A stretch of 33,661 bases of DNA from Saccharothrix carnea (GTDB taxonomy: Bacteria; Actinomycetota; Actinomycetes; Mycobacteriales; Pseudonocardiaceae), in assembly GCF_003014735.1 (NCBI RefSeq), contig NZ_PYAX01000031.1, positions 1 to 33,661 of the forward strand, read 5' to 3'. Made by a program: the position numbers and the translations under genes. Position 1 is the stretch's first letter. Each line of letters opens with the position of its first letter. The notes beneath the pieces are model-generated. The model searched no databases and had not been told where the DNA came from. It worked only from the letters and a program-made list of their open reading frames with translations. This document shows positions 1 to 7,900 of this stretch, in pieces.

Positions 1-128
1 CGGATGAGCCATGAGCACCGCGCCGACCGGGTCCGCCCCACGGTTGGGCTCTGCGGGAGGGGAAGCCCTCGCAGAAACCTCCGTCAACGCGCCTCGGCCT
101 GAGCTGAAAGACCCCAGCTAGTGCTGCG

Positions 129-311
129 TCACGCAACCTCGATCAGGTAATCGGTCCAGGTGCGGATGGGGGAATCGGTGGCGAAGCCGGTCCTGGGTCT
201 GGCTCGGGCGTTGCGCCGGCGGATTTAGGCGGCGATCGTGGCGTTCTGCTCGGCGTGGCTGCGGTGGTCGGTGCCGTTGAGGGTGAAGTAGCGCAGGAAC
301 GGCGGCGACCG
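129..311 (-). pseudogene. Decayed C-terminal fragment of a DDE transposase (IS630-like)
   Basis: Read on the minus strand from about 311, one frame gives a typical transposase tail (FLRYFTLNGTDHRSHAEQN), then an in-frame TAA where a tyrosine codon would be expected, then further recognisable tail sequence ending IRTWTDYLIEVA and a TGA at 129-131. Tails of this kind close IS630-type DDE transposases of actinomycetes, as far as I recall the family. No catalytic part and no second insertion-sequence end is visible, and upstream of 311 the frame runs into the end of the pectate lyase region. The dinucleotide TA just outside the tail (119-120) would fit the TA target of IS630 elements, but only one side can be seen. 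This is a dead remnant. Bases 1-118 show nothing I can assign. Confidence 0.6.
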
Positions 312-338
312 GGCGCCGCCGTTCCGGTGACGTGGGTG

Positions 339-1724
339 TCAGAGCTTGCCCGCGCCGGAGCCCGCGGTGACCGACGACTTGACCGTGCTGACGTCGTCGG
401 CGGTGTAGCTGTACGGGATCGCGGCGACCGTGCCGTTGACCTCGCACGGGCCGGAATTGGTCAGGGAGTTGTTGCGCGCCACGAGACGTCCGGGATCGGA
501 GTCCGCGTAACCGCTCGCCGACCAGCACGCCTGCTGCACGTTCTCGAAGACGTTGCCCTCAACCAGAAGGCCGGCGTCCATGAGCGAGGCGATGGCGTAG
601 GAGTCGGCGTTGTTGTTGACATTGGTGTAGTAGTTGTTGAACACGTGGACCGTCTCGCCGAAGCGCACCCGCGGGCTGCGTTCGAAGGTGCGGTCGAACC
701 AGTTGTGGTGGTACGTGACGCGGAGGTGGCCGCGGTCCTCGCCGCCGTTGCCGTCGGAGTGGCCGACCAGGGACGTCTTCCAGTGGTTGCGGATGACGTT
801 CCACGACACGGTGATGTAGTCGGCGGCGTGGGTGATGTCGAGCATGCCGTCGTAGTAGTCGGGGTTGTCCTCAATGGTGCTGGACATGGTGTTGTGGTCG
901 ATCCAGATGTGGGTGGCGCTCTCGATCTGGATCGCGTCGCCGCCGACCTTGCCGCGGATGTTCAGGTTCTGGATGATCACGTTGGCCGGGCGCATGTCCT
1001 CGATGTTGAGCGTGGTCCCGGAGATGCCCGAGGTGGAGCCGACGCCCCGGATCGTCTTGTCCGCGCTGATCTCGACCGTGCCGGTGCCGCTGAGCATGCC
1101 GTTGACCAGGATGGTCTTGGCGCCCGCGGACTGCGCCTGGGTGCGGAAGTCGGCGAACGTGCTGACGGTGACCGTGGTGCCGCCCGCGCCACCGGTGGTG
1201 CCACCGGCCTGCGCGGCCCAGCCGACGAGCCCGCCGGGCGGTTGCGGCTGCGGTGTGCCACCGGCCTCGAAGTCGAGGTGGTCGATGTTGGGCAGGCCGC
1301 CCGAGGTGGTCGGGTTCAGCCGGACGGTGTTGCTGCCCGCGTTCACCGGCACGCTGAACGTCTTGGTCACCCACGTCGACCAGGCGCCGGTGCCCTCGAA
1401 CGACGGCGACTGCGTGGTCGTCCCGTTCACGACGAGGTTCGCCGGTCGTGTGGTGGTGGTGCCGTTGGCGAACCGCACGCCCAACGTCGCCGTGCCGGCG
1501 GCTGCGGCGTTCACCGTGAACTGGACGTAGCCGCTGGTGGAGTTCGTGCCGTTGCAGAACCCGCTGCCGGTGAAACCGGACCAGTTCGAGTCGACCGAGC
1601 CGGAGCACACCGCGGGCGAACTCTCCGCCTCGTACCGGGTGGGCGCGGCCTGGGCGGCGGACGCCACCGCGACCAGCGCGCCGGCCAACAAGCCGACGCA
1701 GGCGATCAAAGGTTTCACGCGCAT
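339..1724 (-). CDS. Secreted pectate lyase, CBM35/6-like domain plus PL1 beta-helix
   Basis: Secreted polysaccharide lyase, 461 residues, expected to cleave polygalacturonate by calcium-dependent beta-elimination outside the cell. A Sec signal peptide (MRVKPLIACVGLLAGALVAV, cleavage near AQA-A at 24-28) leads into a carbohydrate-binding module of CBM35/CBM6 type (about 29-153, YEAE start, GLPNIDHLDFE end), a Pro/Gly linker, then a right-handed beta-helix of family PL1 (about 168-461). The PL1 hallmarks are WIDHNTM (274-280), DGMLDITHAADYITVSWN with acidic calcium ligands (292-309), VGHSDG (320-325) and RSPRVRFG (349-356) carrying the catalytic arginine. The ATG at 1722-1724 is preferred over an in-frame start 17 codons upstream because it opens the signal peptide and has a GGAG about 8 bases before it. 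It stands alone, with its promoter in the gap up to 2045. Confidence 0.93.
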   Translation of the reverse strand: MRVKPLIACVGLLAGALVAVASAAQAAPTRYEAESSPAVCSGSVDSNWSGFTGSGFCNGTNSTSGYVQFTVNAAAAGTATLGVRFANGTTTTRPANLVVNGTTTQSPSFEGTGAWSTWVTKTFSVPVNAGSNTVRLNPTTSGGLPNIDHLDFEAGGTPQPQPPGGLVGWAAQAGGTTGGAGGTTVTVSTFADFRTQAQSAGAKTILVNGMLSGTGTVEISADKTIRGVGSTSGISGTTLNIEDMRPANVIIQNLNIRGKVGGDAIQIESATHIWIDHNTMSSTIEDNPDYYDGMLDITHAADYITVSWNVIRNHWKTSLVGHSDGNGGEDRGHLRVTYHHNWFDRTFERSPRVRFGETVHVFNNYYTNVNNNADSYAIASLMDAGLLVEGNVFENVQQACWSASGYADSDPGRLVARNNSLTNSGPCEVNGTVAAIPYSYTADDVSTVKSSVTAGSGAGKL

Positions 1725-1883
1725 AATTCGTCTCCGTGGCGTAGGTAAAACCGATTCCGACGCAGTGGAAGACACAGTGCCCCCTGGTGCTTCATTGCGC
1801 CGCAGGACGGGAAATCGCTTTCCAGTCGGATGCTAGGAGGTGGCCAACCGCAGGTCAACGGCCTGGATCGGAAATCGCGCACT

Positions 1884-1920
1884 GGTCATACTCGTGAACA
1901 AAACGGTCATACTCGTGAAC
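1884..1920. repeat. Two direct repeats of GGTCATACTCGTGAAC, 21-bp period
   Basis: The 16-base word GGTCATACTCGTGAAC occurs exactly at 1884-1899 and again at 1905-1920, so the copies are 21 bases apart, two helical turns. They lie in the 321-base gap between the pectate lyase (starts 1724, minus) and the S33 hydrolase (starts 2046, plus). Same-face tandem copies in a divergent promoter gap suggest a regulator-binding site; the regulator is unknown. The rest of the gap shows no other clear element apart from the ribosome site of the next gene. Confidence 0.6.
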
Positions 1921-2045
1921 CGGGTGCGTGCATTTGCCCGAATGGGCAGGGCCGGGTGAATCGGGGTAGACCGGGCTCGCGGGCCTTGTGGTCGCGGCGA
2001 CCGCCTCGGCACACTGCACGCCTCCGCTCACCGTTGGGGGACTCC

Positions 2046-3392
2046 ATGCGGACGTTGCTCGTCACCGCACTGGCCGCGAGCCTGCTCGTGGTCGCACCCG
2101 AGGCCGAGGCCGCGACGATCGCCTGGCAACCGTGCCCGGACCAGCCCGCCGCCGAGTGCGGCACGGTGTCCGTCCCGCTCGACTGGGCCGACCCGCGCGG
2201 ACCGAGGGCGGACCTGGCCGTGTCACGGGTGCGCGCCACCGATCCGGCGCGTCGGATCGGCGTGGTGTTCGTGGACGCGGGCGGTCCCGGCGGGTCCGGC
2301 GCGGAGTTCGCCCGCGCCCCCTACCTGAGCGCCGAGGTGCGGGCCCGGTTCGACGTCGTCGGCTTCGACCAGCTCGGCACGAACAACAGCTCGGCGATCC
2401 GCTGCTCGGCGGAGCTGATGGCCCGGCACCCGGGCGACGACCCGGCGGACGAGGCCGCGTTCGCCGCCCTGGCCGCGCACAACCGCGCGGTGCGCGACGA
2501 GTGCCGTGCCCGCCACCCGGTGTTCGACCACGTGGACACGGCCCGTTCGGCGCGGGACCTGGACGCGGTGCGCGAGGCGTTGGGGGAGCGGCGGATCAGC
2601 TTCTACGGCATCTCCTACGGTACGCTGCTCGGTCAGCAGTACGCGGAGCTGTTCGGCCCGCGGGTGCGCTCGATGGTGCTGGACGGCGTGATCGACCACA
2701 GCGCCGACCTGCGCCGGCTCGTGCTGGACCGGGCCTGGGCGGTGGAGGAGTCGTTCGGCGTGTTCGCCCGGTGGTGCGCGGAGAATGCCACGTGCGCCCT
2801 GCACGGGCAGGACGTGTCCGCGGCCTGGGAGCGGGCGCTGGCCGAGGCCGACGGGATCGGGCTGGGGCGGCACAACCTGATCCAGTGGGCGTTCGGGGAG
2901 ATCCGCGACGGGGCGTGGGAGAGCCTGGCGTCGCTCATCGTGGACGTCGGTGGCCCGCGCGGCCTGTCGTTCGAGCCGAACTACGACTCGCTGCGGTACG
3001 CCGTGGTGTGCCAGGACTTCGCGCTGCGGTTCGCGGGCTTCGCCGAGTACCGGGCGCTGCGGGAGGCCGAACTGCGGGTGTCGCCCACGATGCGCGGCTC
3101 GTTCCTCGGGCACCAGGAAGCCACCACGTGCATCGGGTTCACCGCCCCGCCGGCCAACCCGCCGCACCGCCTCGACGTCGACGACGCGCCGCCGCTTCTG
3201 CTGCTGACCAGCCGGTACGACGTGGCCACGCCCTACCGGTGGGCGCGCGACGTGCACCGGCAGGCGAAGGGCTCGCACCTGGTCACCTTCGACGGCCCCG
3301 GCCACGGCGTCTACCACGCCAACGCCTGCACGCGGGCCGCCACCGACTCCTACCTGCTCGGCACGGCGCCCGCCCGCGACGTCACGTGTTGA
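2046..3392 (+). CDS. Secreted alpha/beta hydrolase, S33 tripeptidyl aminopeptidase-like
   Basis: Secreted serine hydrolase of 448 residues in the TAP-like S33 peptidase family, which typically removes N-terminal di- or tripeptides outside the cell; the true substrate is not readable from sequence. A signal peptide covers residues 1-22 (MRTLLVTALAASLLVVAPEA, then EAA). The oxyanion region DAGGPGGSG (78-85) is followed by the nucleophile elbow GISYG (Ser190), the acid in SRYD (Asp392) and the histidine in GPGHG (His420); a C-terminal TAP-like part is present. The ATG at 2046 is chosen because GGGGGA lies 6-11 bases before it and the signal peptide begins there. In-frame codons upstream (from 1830) do not look coding. 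Its stop overlaps the stop of the convergent serine hydrolase by 11 bases. The usual GFDxRGTG stretch here reads GFDQLGTNNSS, a modest deviation. Confidence 0.9.
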   Translation: MRTLLVTALAASLLVVAPEAEAATIAWQPCPDQPAAECGTVSVPLDWADPRGPRADLAVSRVRATDPARRIGVVFVDAGGPGGSGAEFARAPYLSAEVRARFDVVGFDQLGTNNSSAIRCSAELMARHPGDDPADEAAFAALAAHNRAVRDECRARHPVFDHVDTARSARDLDAVREALGERRISFYGISYGTLLGQQYAELFGPRVRSMVLDGVIDHSADLRRLVLDRAWAVEESFGVFARWCAENATCALHGQDVSAAWERALAEADGIGLGRHNLIQWAFGEIRDGAWESLASLIVDVGGPRGLSFEPNYDSLRYAVVCQDFALRFAGFAEYRALREAELRVSPTMRGSFLGHQEATTCIGFTAPPANPPHRLDVDDAPPLLLLTSRYDVATPYRWARDVHRQAKGSHLVTFDGPGHGVYHANACTRAATDSYLLGTAPARDVTC

Positions 3393-4518
3393 TCACCGGG
3401 CAGAACTCGGCGAACACCGCTTGCAGCGCGGCGTCCTGGGCCGCCACCGAGGTCAGGTTGGTGTTGATGGCGACCGTGATCTGCCGGCGCGCGTCGGGGG
3501 AGTGCATGGTCCAGGTGTGGTAGCCGGGCACCGAGCCGTTGAAGCCCCAGATCTCCGGTGCGGCGCAGCCCGGCGGCAGCGGGATCCGCATGAGGCCCAG
3601 CCCGAACTCCATCCCCGCGATGCCGCTGGGCACGGTCGCGCGCATCTCGGCCAGCTGCGCGGTCGGCACGAGCCCGCCGGTGAGCAGGGCGCGGAAGAAG
3701 CGGTTCAGGTCGTCCACTGTGGACACCAGGTTGCCGGAGCCCCAGAACCGGGACATCTCGTAGTCGGTGACGTCGGTCGGCGGCGCGTCCGGGCCGTGCA
3801 GCCGCTCGTAGCCACGGGCGGCCGGCCGGTCGACGTGGGGGTAGCGGTAGGGCAGTGAGCTGTCCCGCATCCCGGCCCGGTCCAGCACCCGTCGTTGCAG
3901 CGCGGAGTTCAGCGGTTCGCCGGTCAGCCGTTCCACCAGCTTGCCGAGCACCGCGTAGTTGGTGTTGGAGTACTCGACGCCTTGACCGGGCGGGAATGAC
4001 AGCGGCTTGCCCTCGGTGCCCTGCCGGATCGTCTCGTCCGGCGACTGGTGCCGCCACCGCGTCGAGTCGATCTCCGGCAGGCTGCGCCACCGCTCGGTGT
4101 GCGGGATTCCGCTGGTGTGCTGGAGCAGGTGGCGCACGGTGATCGGCTCGGGGTAGGGCAGCAGGCCGGGCAGGCGGTCCTGGACGCGGTCCTCCAACCG
4201 GACCCGTCCCTCGCCGACCAACTGCAGCACGGTGGTGGCGACGACGGTCTTGGTGATGCTGCCGGCCCGGAACCGGCCGCGTGGCTTCGGCGTACCGCTG
4301 TCGCGGAGGTCACCGACCCCGCTGTACCCGTACCACTGGCCGTCCTGGTCGTGGACGCCGGCGAGGGCACCGGGTGAGCCGACGTCGACGGCGACGTCCA
4401 GCGCCGCCCGCACCCCGGCCCGCGACGGCACGACCGAAGCCGACGCGGTGACCGAGGCGGCGGTGAACAGGGCGGTGCAGGCGGCGAGGGTGGCCACCCG
4501 GCGCAGGGCGCGGTTCAT
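3382..4518 (-). CDS. Secreted serine hydrolase, class C beta-lactamase / D-Ala carboxypeptidase fold
   Basis: Extracellular serine hydrolase of 378 residues in the S12 (beta-lactamase / DD-peptidase / EstB) family. A signal peptide lies at 1-28. The nucleophile motif SITK is at 87-90 (Ser87, Lys90) and the second motif YSN at 183-185 within GVEYSNTNYAVLGKLVE, which is classic for the family. The third motif, normally H-[TGN]-G in GHxGxxPGY, reads GFNGSVPGYH, so the histidine is replaced by phenylalanine; whether this changes substrate range is unknown. The start at 4518 has GGGGGAT about 6 bases upstream and begins the signal peptide. Family members include DD-carboxypeptidases, esterases and D-aminopeptidases; a true beta-lactamase is not implied. 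It is convergent with the S33 hydrolase, with overlapping stops. Confidence 0.88.
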   Translation of the reverse strand: MNRALRRVATLAACTALFTAASVTASASVVPSRAGVRAALDVAVDVGSPGALAGVHDQDGQWYGYSGVGDLRDSGTPKPRGRFRAGSITKTVVATTVLQLVGEGRVRLEDRVQDRLPGLLPYPEPITVRHLLQHTSGIPHTERWRSLPEIDSTRWRHQSPDETIRQGTEGKPLSFPPGQGVEYSNTNYAVLGKLVERLTGEPLNSALQRRVLDRAGMRDSSLPYRYPHVDRPAARGYERLHGPDAPPTDVTDYEMSRFWGSGNLVSTVDDLNRFFRALLTGGLVPTAQLAEMRATVPSGIAGMEFGLGLMRIPLPPGCAAPEIWGFNGSVPGYHTWTMHSPDARRQITVAINTNLTSVAAQDAALQAVFAEFCPVINT

Positions 4519-4629
4519 GCGAGATCCCCCAGGATCCGTCAGGGTCGTGGACCAACCCCGAGCACCCTAGGGAAACCTGACCCCCGGCACGGCCGGAAGG
4601 CGTCCAACGGTTCGTGAAACCGGACCCGG

Positions 4630-4905
4630 CTACCCTTCGCCGCGCATCGAACGGCGGATCTCCTCCAGCTTGTCCAGCCCGGCCTGGCGGCGTGCCTCGA
4701 ACCGGTCCTCGACCGCCTTGGCCTCCGGGGTGGCCTCGGCCAGTTCCTCGGCGCCGATGCCGGTGGCGACCCGGTTCTCGATCCGGTCCCGGACGTGCTC
4801 GAAGGTGGGCACGCCGTCCTCGGTGTAGTCACCGGCCGGCACCACGGTCGGCGCCGCGTCCTCGACGATCTCGGCGTCGATCACCGGATCCTGGTCCCCG
4901 TTCAT
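4630..4905 (-). CDS. Small acidic conserved-looking protein of unknown function
   Basis: A 91-residue soluble protein with a very acidic start (MNGDQDPVIDAEIVEDAAP), a middle FEHVRDRIENRVATG, and a charged helical C-terminal half (EAKAVEDRFEARRQAGLDKLEEIRRSM). No signal peptide, membrane segment or enzyme motif is visible. GGAG sits about 8 bases before the ATG at 4903-4905. The gene begins 33 bases after the stop of the NACHT-HEAT gene on the same strand, so it may share its transcript. The codon pattern is coding-like. I do not recognise a family with certainty; similar short acidic proteins are common in Pseudonocardiales. A partner or adaptor role for the NACHT protein is only a positional guess. 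Confidence 0.7.
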   Translation of the reverse strand: MNGDQDPVIDAEIVEDAAPTVVPAGDYTEDGVPTFEHVRDRIENRVATGIGAEELAEATPEAKAVEDRFEARRQAGLDKLEEIRRSMRGEG

Positions 4906-4938
4906 CGCCCAACTCCGTTCGCCGTGCCGACCACGAGG

Positions 4939-7900
4939 CTACCTCGCGAGCACCGACCGGGCCTCCTCGCGGCACAGCTCACTCCACCGCGCCAGGTACG
5001 CCGCCGCACGCCTGCGCACGTGCCGCGGCACCACCTCGTCCAACGCCACCCCGCGCACCGCAACCGCAGCCCTCTCGCGCACCTCCGGCGACAACCCGAC
5101 CGCCGCCTCCGCACACCGCACCCGAGCCACCGCTGGCAGCTGCCCGTCGCGTGCCATGGCGACCAACTCCAGTGCCGCCTCGGTCGGTTCCAGCAGACCG
5201 ATCGCCTTGAGCGCTGTCCGGCGCAGCAGCGGGTTCGCTGTGTCGAGCAAGCCACGCAGCACCGCCATCGCCGCACGCCGAGCCGTCGGCGCTTGCTCGA
5301 TCAGGTTCCGCGCCGACTTGATCCGGACGGTGACCGGCACGTTCTCATCCACCATGAGCGACCGCAGCACTTCCGCGGCCCGCTCCCGCCCCACCACCCC
5401 GAGCTGCGCCAGTTCGTACGCCGACCGCCGCCGCAGCACCGGCCGTACTGCCGGGTCGGTCGCGATCGAGTGCAGGACCCGTGCCGCTGCGGCCCGATCC
5501 TCTACGTCGTACGGGGCCAGCTTGGTGGCTGCCTGCACCCGGATCGCAGGCGACATCCGCTCGTCATCTCGCATCGTACGCACCCCATCGAGCCCGTCGT
5601 GCTGCCGCAACGCATACCGGAACTCCAACCGGTCACGGTCCGACGTGCGCGGCTCGCGAACCACCGCCCGCAGGAACTCCGCGACGGACTCCGGCAACCT
5701 CGTGGTGATCTCCACGACGAGCCGCGCCGCTCTCACCCGGTCCCGAGCCGGGAAAGCCTCATCGGTCACCGTCCCCAACGCCTCGTCCAACACCCGCCGC
5801 CAGGACCCGGGCGTCAACTGCGCGAGCGCTTTCCGTGCGCCGGAGAGGTCCGCCATGGCCTCCAGCTCCCGCACGGCCTCCGGCACGAGCGCGGCCGACA
5901 ACCCGGCCAACGCGACTGCCGCCGCCACCCTGTCCGCAGCAGATGTCTCCGGCGCGGCGAGCGCCTCGCGCGCCTCGGCCTCCGCCTCGGCGGCCAGCGG
6001 CAGCTCGCCCCGGTAGTCCGCTGTCGGCACCCGTTGGCCGATGGGCAGCGAGCGATCGGCGAGGAGAACGCGTTCCGCCTCCGTCCGCTCGCGCCTGGGG
6101 AGGTGTGACACCAGGCGCCGCACACGTTCGCTTCCATTGGACTGCCGGATCAGCGTATTGATGAGGTGGAGGACTTCGTCGACGCCCGAAGGCTTGACGT
6201 AGGCCGTCCACTCTGCGCTAGAGGCGCGCTCATTCGCCGTAGCAGCCGGGCCACCGGCGTACTGTCGCAAGAAGGCGACCGCGGTGTGGGTGAAGCGTCG
6301 GTCAAGCATCGCGAGGTGATAGGCAGCGGCCTGCCGCCGGGATGACGTCTCCTCATCGGCCTCGACCACGCTTCGGCTGAACGCGATAGCCGTGTCGACC
6401 ACATCGGGCTCGCAATCGGCCAAAACCCGGTAGGTGCCGCAGCGCGGCACGACGCTGAGAAACGCATCCTCCGCTCGGCGTCGGATGACGCCGAGTGCCT
6501 GATCCCGTTCGGTTGGCGCCAAGTGATGCACCAAGACCGCAGCCTTCTGACGCCTGTCGCCGGGGACATCGCGATCGGCCATGACGTCCATCAGCCAAGG
6601 CAGGACTTCGACTCCTTGTCGAGCGAGACCGAGCACCGCCGCCTCGCTTACCAAGGGCATCTCCGTGACAATGCGCGTGTGGTCGCTGGGGACGAGTTGG
6701 GCCAGCATGGTGGCGGCCTGGGCGCGAACACCCGGCTCGGCTGTGCCGCCGAAGACGACGGTCCGCAGGGCAGCCACCACGTCTTCCCCGTACCCGAAGC
6801 CGAGCCGGTCGAGGGCTCTCGCGGTGCGCCAGAGGCTGGTCGCGGTGGCGGAGGCCGCGGACAGCACCTCCCGCAGCGCGCGGGCCAGCGCGGCGCGATT
6901 ACCGATTCCGAGATCGTCGCAGTGCATGGTCATGAAGGTGTAGTCCAAGCTTGGAACGGTGGCCGAGCGCACCAGGTCGCACAGACCGTCCACGGCGGCG
7001 TGGTGGAAAGGCTGGCCGAGCCGGATCAATGCTGCGGCGGCGGAAGTTCGCATTCGGTAGCTGTTCCCGGCGGAGTTGAGCACGGGCAGCAGAGCCTGGG
7101 CGATCCGGTGGTGGTCGGCGTCCGAGGTCGCGTACGTCGAAGCGCCGTCGAACACGTCTGTCAGGTGGTGGTCCACCGATCGTGTGGCGTCGAGGAACGC
7201 TTCCAGCGCCTCGTCGTGGTACGCCGTGTCGAGGTTGAGCACCGCTCGCCACGCACGCAGCGCCAGCCCGAGGTCGGACTGCGTCCGGGCCAGGGCGAGC
7301 AGGGTGGCCTCGGCCTCCTTGTGGAACTGCGGTCCCAATCGCACCAGCCGTTCTGCGGCCATGCACCGGTCTTCCGGTGACAGACCTAGGTCGGAGAGCG
7401 CGTGCTGTAGACGCGCGACTGCATCCGCGCGGTGTGGTCCGCCCAGGTTCGCGAGGTTGGACAACGCGGAGACGCGGTCCAGGTCGGTGCTGTGCGGCTC
7501 GGTGGTCACCTGCCACAGCGCGCGGGCGGCTTCCGCGTGGTGCTTGGGGTCGAGGTCGGCCAGTTCCTTCGCGGCCCACAGGACGTGGTTCGTGGCCGAG
7601 CGGGTGTCCGCGATCACCCGCCGGAGGTGTTCAGCCGCGAGTGCGGCGGCTCCCGGGCCGAACTCGCCCAGCCGGGACGCGCATTGCCACCGCGCGATCG
7701 GGGTGAGGTCAGGCTCCTCCAGCATCGCCACCAGGTGGCCGGCCGCGGCGCTGCGGTGCTGTGGGCCGAGTTCGCCGAGTGTCTGTGTCATTCTCGTCCG
7801 ACTGAGAAGCGAACGGCGTGGGTCGGTGATCAGGGCGGTGAGGGTCTCGGCGGCTTCGGTGGCCAGGTCCGGGCCGAGCGACGCCAGGCCGAGCGCGGCG

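Noticed and set aside
255..1748. 497-codon plus-strand frame across the pectate lyase
   Set aside because: Shadow of the pectate lyase gene; valine- and alanine-rich with no domain.
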